From contig CAZFYZ010000154.1 of the NCBI GenBank assembly GCA_964523735.1, positions 1-8,056 of the forward strand: a DNA stretch of 8,056 nucleotides, in the 5' to 3' direction. A program made the translations under genes and the position numbers. This stretch comes from CAZFYZ01 sp964523735. Lineage in GTDB: Bacteria > Armatimonadota > UBA5829. Of the stretch, positions 5,386-8,056 are shown one piece after another (position 1 is the stretch's first letter; each line of letters opens with the position of its first letter). The notes beneath the pieces are model-generated. The model was not told where the DNA came from, made no database searches, and worked only from the letters and a program-made list of their open reading frames with translations.

Positions 5386-7021
5386 GCACGCACCTCGAAG
5401 CGCGGATTTCTGGGTCTGTTGCGCCTTGGTCGTGCTGACCCTTGCCCTCTACTGGCAGGTAACGAGTTTCGAGTTCACCAACTTCGACGACGACTTCTAC
5501 GTGTACAACAATCCGGCGGTTCAGGCGGGTGTTGGACCGCAGACTGTCCGCTGGGCCATGACTACGAGGTACGCGGCAAACTGGCATCCGCTTACGTGGA
5601 TCTCTCTGATGGCCGACACGGACGCTTCCAAGATTGCTGAGTGGGTGATCGACTCCAGCATCGGCCCGCACAACTCAGGCTTCTACCATCTCACGAACGC
5701 AGTACTGCACGCAGCGAATGCCGTCCTGCTCTTCCTGCTTCTGAACCTGATGACGCGCCGCCGCTGGCCTAGCGCCTTTGTTGCGGCGTTATTTGCCGTG
5801 CATCCGCTCCACGTGGAGTCAGTCGCGTGGGTCGCCGAGCGCAAGGACGTCTTGAGCACCCTCTTCTGGCTCCTGACGACGCTTGCATATGTGCGCCATG
5901 TCAAGACGCCTGGCCCCAGAACTTGGCTATGGGTGCTCGTGCTCTTTGCGCTGGGACTAATGGCCAAGCCGATGCTGGTCACGCTCCCTTTGACCCTGAT
6001 TCTGCTTGATCTATGGCCTCTGGGCAAATCACAAATCACAGATCTCAAATCCCAGATGGATAAGTTGTCTCTCTTCGTCCTCGCCCTCGTCTCCTGCGGC
6101 CTCACGGTCTGGGCCCAGGGCAGCGGCGGGGCGATGGGAGACGCGATCCGCTACCCAATAGGCGTCCGGCTCGCGAACGCCGCGGTCGCCGTCTTTGCCT
6201 ATCTCTGGAAGATGACTTGGCCCGCAGATCTTTCGTTCCTCTACCTTCACCCCGGGACGAGCCTGCCGGTGTGGCAGGTGATCGCCTCCGCAATAGGACT
6301 GATTGTTGTCACCGTCCTCGCATTGCGCGCGGCTCGAAACAAGCCGTACATAACCGTTGGCTGGCTCTGGTATCTCATCACGCTGCTGCCCGTGGTCGGT
6401 CTCGTGCAAGTAGGCAAGCAGGCGATGGCCGACCGCTACACATACGTCCCGCTGATCGGTATATTCATCATCGTTGCCTGGGGACTGCCTGACCTGATGG
6501 GGCTGAAGCCCGCGAAACCAAGCCCCGCCCGCGTCTTCATCCTGGGCGTTTTGGGATTCGCCGCGATTGCAGCTCTCACGGTGTCAGCCCACCATCAGAT
6601 CGGCTACTGGCAATCGAGCCTAACTCTCTTCCCTCGCGCGATCCAGCTTGATCCCACCAACTCCCTGGCCTACAACAACCTTGGCAACGCGCTCTTGGAC
6701 GATGGACAAGCGGCTGATGCCGAAGCCAACTTCCGCAAGGCGCTGAAGCATCACCCGGAATACCTTGATGCCCGCTACAACCTGGCCGGAGCCCTCCGCG
6801 AGCAGGGCAAGACTGCCGAAGCGATCGCAACTTACAAGCAGGTTCTCAAGGAGTACCCGGGGCACATCAACGCTCTTAACAACCTCGGCTCCATGTACGC
6901 TATCCAGGGCAACCTGCCGGAAGCCATCAAATACTTCGAGGCCGTGCTCAAGCTGGATCCATCCAACGAGAGCACGCAGCAGAACCTCCAAAACGCGCGC
7001 GACCAACTGGGCCTGCCCTAG
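5378..7021 (+). CDS. TPR-containing GT-C (TMTC-like) membrane glycosyltransferase, paralogue 2
   Basis: This 547-residue paralogue of the protein at 2937 has the same architecture and probably the same chemistry, possibly on another acceptor. Shared marks are YWQV, FTNFDDDFYV (33-42), NWHPLTWIS (68-76), HPLHVESVAWVAERKD (142-157), AKPMLVTLP (196-204), HPGTSLPVWQ (291-300) and ADRYTYVPLIG (351-361). Three TPRs follow the membrane core at about 428-461, 462-495 and 496-529, with a preceding half-unit (PRAIQLDPTN). The start is set at 5378 because MSKHAPRSADFW matches the paralogue's N-terminus. An upstream in-frame ATG at 5297 would overlap the GT2 gene by 89 bp. The ATGAGTAA overlap with GT2 and the weak Shine-Dalgarno suggest translational coupling. 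Two differences from paralogue 1 stand out: about 12 extra residues around 81-99 (SKIAEWVIDSSIGPHN), and a polar loop at 216-228 (GKSQITDLKSQMD) encoded by heptamer-repeat DNA. Donor and acceptor are unknown. Confidence 0.87.
   Translation: MSKHAPRSADFWVCCALVVLTLALYWQVTSFEFTNFDDDFYVYNNPAVQAGVGPQTVRWAMTTRYAANWHPLTWISLMADTDASKIAEWVIDSSIGPHNSGFYHLTNAVLHAANAVLLFLLLNLMTRRRWPSAFVAALFAVHPLHVESVAWVAERKDVLSTLFWLLTTLAYVRHVKTPGPRTWLWVLVLFALGLMAKPMLVTLPLTLILLDLWPLGKSQITDLKSQMDKLSLFVLALVSCGLTVWAQGSGGAMGDAIRYPIGVRLANAAVAVFAYLWKMTWPADLSFLYLHPGTSLPVWQVIASAIGLIVVTVLALRAARNKPYITVGWLWYLITLLPVVGLVQVGKQAMADRYTYVPLIGIFIIVAWGLPDLMGLKPAKPSPARVFILGVLGFAAIAALTVSAHHQIGYWQSSLTLFPRAIQLDPTNSLAYNNLGNALLDDGQAADAEANFRKALKHHPEYLDARYNLAGALREQGKTAEAIATYKQVLKEYPGHINALNNLGSMYAIQGNLPEAIKYFEAVLKLDPSNESTQQNLQNARDQLGLP
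6025..6059. repeat. Five-unit heptamer tandem repeat inside GT-C paralogue 2
   Basis: These are five consecutive 7-bp units of consensus CARATCN (the last ends ATGG). The array is AT-richer than the surrounding gene. It encodes SQITDLKSQMD, a polar loop just after the WPL motif and before the next hydrophobic segment. Paralogue 1 has an unrelated 15-residue loop at the same point (this one is 13), so the repeat has replaced rather than merely lengthened the loop. Similar peptides (LKSQIS-type) occur, from memory, in repeat-rich genomes of other phyla. Confidence 0.65.
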
Positions 7022-7035
7022 AGCGAAACAGGGTA

Positions 7036-7070
7036 ACCTCTCCTTAGCGACTGGCGGCAGGAGGAGAGGT
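7036..7070 (+). promoter_or_regulatory. Hairpin sequestering the ppa ribosome binding site
   Basis: ACCTCTCCT (7036-7044) is perfectly complementary to AGGAGAGGT (7062-7070), giving a 9-bp stem with a 17-nt loop. The 3' arm contains most of the ppa Shine-Dalgarno (GGAGGAGAGG, 7060-7069), so the folded message would hide it. No T-run follows, so this is not a standard intrinsic terminator. CCTGCC (7012-7017), at the end of the upstream gene, can also pair with GGCAGG (7056-7061), which would make a pseudoknot-like fold covering the whole ribosome site. Confidence 0.55.
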
Positions 7071-7073
7071 CAG

Positions 7074-7568
7074 ATGACGCAGCCACAGGACTCGCTCGAG
7101 GCCCTGATCGAGATTCCGCGCGGAGCACGCAACAAATACGAGTTCGACGAAAAGCGCGGCGTCATCCGCCTCGACCGCGTTCTGTATTCGTCAGTGCACT
7201 ACCCGACGGACTACGGCTTCATTCCGAACACGCTGTCAGAGGACGGCGATCACCTGGACATCCTGGTGATTGTCGAGGAGCCCACGTTTCCCGGCTGCCT
7301 TGTGCCCGCGAGGCCGATAGGGGTTCTGAACATGACAGACGTGAATGGCGAGGATCAGAAGATACTTGCGGTGCCTGTGGGTGACCCCCGCTTTGATGAC
7401 GTCGACGACATAGGGGACATATCCCCTCACTGGCTTCGCGAGATCGAGAACTTCTTCGACACCTACAAGGCCCTTGAAGACAAGCGGATATCCCTGCATG
7501 GCTGGGACCACGCAGAACGTGCCCGGCAGGTCATCACGGAATGCCGTGACCGATACCTCGCCCGCTAG
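7074..7568 (+). CDS. ppa: Inorganic pyrophosphatase, family I (soluble)
   Basis: This cytoplasmic, Mg-dependent enzyme splits pyrophosphate into two phosphates and so pulls biosynthetic reactions forward, including nucleotide-sugar formation. It has 164 residues, close to the usual bacterial size of about 160-180. Residues matching the E. coli active site are Glu13, Lys21, Glu23, Arg35, Tyr47, Asp57, Asp59, Asp62, Asp89, Asp94, Lys96, Tyr131 and Lys132. The family signature D-G-D-P/E-x-D reads DGDHLD (57-62), so His60 replaces the usual Pro or Glu; the metal-binding Asp residues are intact. The start at 7074 is chosen because it begins the family N-terminus and has a strong GGAGG (7060-7064) at 9-nt spacing. 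The reading frame stays open further upstream, but that part lies inside the preceding gene. It is 52 bp downstream of GT-C paralogue 2 and probably shares its transcript. Its ribosome site lies in a hairpin. Its TAG stop overlaps the stop of the convergent gene. Confidence 0.95.
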   Translation: MTQPQDSLEALIEIPRGARNKYEFDEKRGVIRLDRVLYSSVHYPTDYGFIPNTLSEDGDHLDILVIVEEPTFPGCLVPARPIGVLNMTDVNGEDQKILAVPVGDPRFDDVDDIGDISPHWLREIENFFDTYKALEDKRISLHGWDHAERARQVITECRDRYLAR

Positions 7569-7942
7569 GCCTTGAGCACCTCGATTTCGTAGCCGTCAGG
7601 ATCGCTGATGAAGTAGAACCTTCCCCCCACTGGCCCGTCTTCGGGCCAGAACTCGATGCCCTCCGGCTCCCAACGCTGTCGGAACCCATCCAGGTCCGGA
7701 GTGCTGAACGCGAAGTGGAAGATGTCCTCGGGGAAGCTGAAGTCGGGCGCGTCCGGTTGATAGCACAGCTCGATCAGAGTGTTGTTGCCTGGCAGTTCCA
7801 TGAAAGCAAGCTGATTCCCGGCCGGTGAAGTGCTCTCACCGACCTTCCTGAACCCGAAGACCTCCGAGTAGAACCTGATCGATCTTTCGATATAGCGCAC
7901 GCGTATGCGGCAGTGTAGAAACCTGCATTGGAAGTCCGTCAT
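7565..7942 (-). CDS. Glyoxalase I-like VOC superfamily metalloprotein
   Basis: This 125-residue single-domain protein of the vicinal oxygen chelate superfamily most resembles lactoylglutathione lyase (glyoxalase I), which detoxifies methylglyoxal. The two beta-alpha-beta-beta-beta halves can be followed: FLHCRIRVRYIERSIRFYSEVFGF (8-31) opens the first, and IFHFAFSTPDLDGF (74-87) opens the second. All four metal ligands of E. coli GloA have counterparts: His10, Glu58 (LIELCY), His76 and Glu121 (PDGYEIEVLK). The protein is about 10 residues shorter than E. coli GloA and ends right after the last ligand. The start at 7942 is supported by GGAGGTGA (complement of 7947-7954), a near-ideal Shine-Dalgarno at 4-7 nt spacing. 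Its stop shares CTAG with ppa. Other VOC activities (epimerase, resistance protein, dioxygenase-like) are not excluded, so no gene symbol is given. Confidence 0.87.
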   Translation of the reverse strand: MTDFQCRFLHCRIRVRYIERSIRFYSEVFGFRKVGESTSPAGNQLAFMELPGNNTLIELCYQPDAPDFSFPEDIFHFAFSTPDLDGFRQRWEPEGIEFWPEDGPVGGRFYFISDPDGYEIEVLKA

Positions 7943-7978
7943 TGCCTCACCTCCGGAGTTGGGTGCGAATTCTTACCC

Positions 7979-7987
7979 ATCATACCA
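7979..7987 (-). promoter_or_regulatory. Extended -10 promoter candidate for the glyoxalase-like gene
   Basis: On the minus strand the sequence reads TGG-TATGAT, a one-mismatch -10 hexamer with the TG extension. No good -35 box is seen. Transcription would start near 7972, giving a leader of about 30 nt that includes the strong GGAGGTGA ribosome binding site. Confidence 0.45.
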
Positions 7988-8011
7988 GAACCCCGCATGG
8001 ATGAGCTCGCT

Positions 8012-8028
8012 TTGGCACGATTATTGCG
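8012..8028 (+). promoter_or_regulatory. Sigma-54 (-24/-12) promoter candidate driving a gene beyond the right edge
   Basis: TTGGCACGATTATTGCG matches the sigma-54 consensus YTGGCACGRNNNTTGCW at every defined base except the last. The GG (8014-8015) and GC (8026-8027) elements have the required 10 nt between them. Transcription would start near 8039, inside the palindrome CCAATTGG (8035-8042). No coding start is seen before the window ends at 8056. It faces away from the glyoxalase-like gene, so the target is outside the window. An enhancer-binding activator site would be expected upstream, but none could be recognised. Confidence 0.6.
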
Positions 8029-8056
8029 AGGTTTCCAATTGGTGGCAGCGATCTCG

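Noticed and set aside
7036..7070. The stem after GT-C paralogue 2 as an intrinsic terminator.
   Set aside because: No T-run follows the stem, and its 3' arm is the ppa ribosome binding site, so a regulatory role fits better.
6765..7073. The upstream in-frame start of the pyrophosphatase frame, which adds 103 residues.
   Set aside because: The extra part is out-of-frame translation of GT-C paralogue 2 (Arg/Ser/Thr-rich, no motif). The start at 7074 has a strong ribosome site and the family N-terminus.

Overview
The window is gene-dense bacterial DNA, moderately GC-rich by eye, with seven protein genes and short gaps. Gene order is mnmG (partial, minus), then five plus-strand genes (ABC-F ATPase, TPR-bearing GT-C glycosyltransferase 1, GT2 glycosyltransferase, TPR-bearing GT-C glycosyltransferase 2, inorganic pyrophosphatase), then a minus-strand glyoxalase/VOC gene. 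No rRNA, tRNA, transposase, CRISPR array or phage gene was seen. The organism cannot be named from this sequence. A family I pyrophosphatase, multi-pass glycosyltransferases with TPR tails and short dispersed-type repeats inside genes would suit a deep-branching environmental lineage (Armatimonadota- or Planctomycetota-like), but this is a weak guess.

Left part (1-956): the first 285 codons of mnmG run leftward off the edge. The gene carries two repeat-like inserts that are translated in frame. The 99-bp gap to the ABC-F gene holds back-to-back promoter candidates. Both place the start of transcription almost on the start codon, so both messages may be leaderless. The ABC-F gene begins with a 12-bp tandem duplication that doubles its start codon.

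Middle (969-7021): after the ABC-F gene come two paralogous membrane glycosyltransferases of 546 and 547 residues. They have the same layout: a GT-C/TMTC-like membrane core and three C-terminal TPR units. Between them lies a GT2 enzyme of the polyprenyl-phosphate sugar synthase type. The simplest reading is a lipid-linked-sugar glycosylation module: GT2 loads a sugar onto a lipid phosphate carrier inside the cell, and the two GT-C enzymes transfer it to acceptors outside the membrane. The TPRs may recognise those acceptors. This is the most interesting functional unit here.

Right part (7022-8056): ppa has a strong ribosome binding site buried in a perfect 9-bp hairpin, which suggests translational control. 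ppa and the convergent glyoxalase-like gene share one CTAG as both stop codons. At the right edge, a leftward extended -10 promoter candidate for the glyoxalase gene stands opposite a near-perfect sigma-54 (-24/-12) promoter that would drive a rightward gene outside the window.
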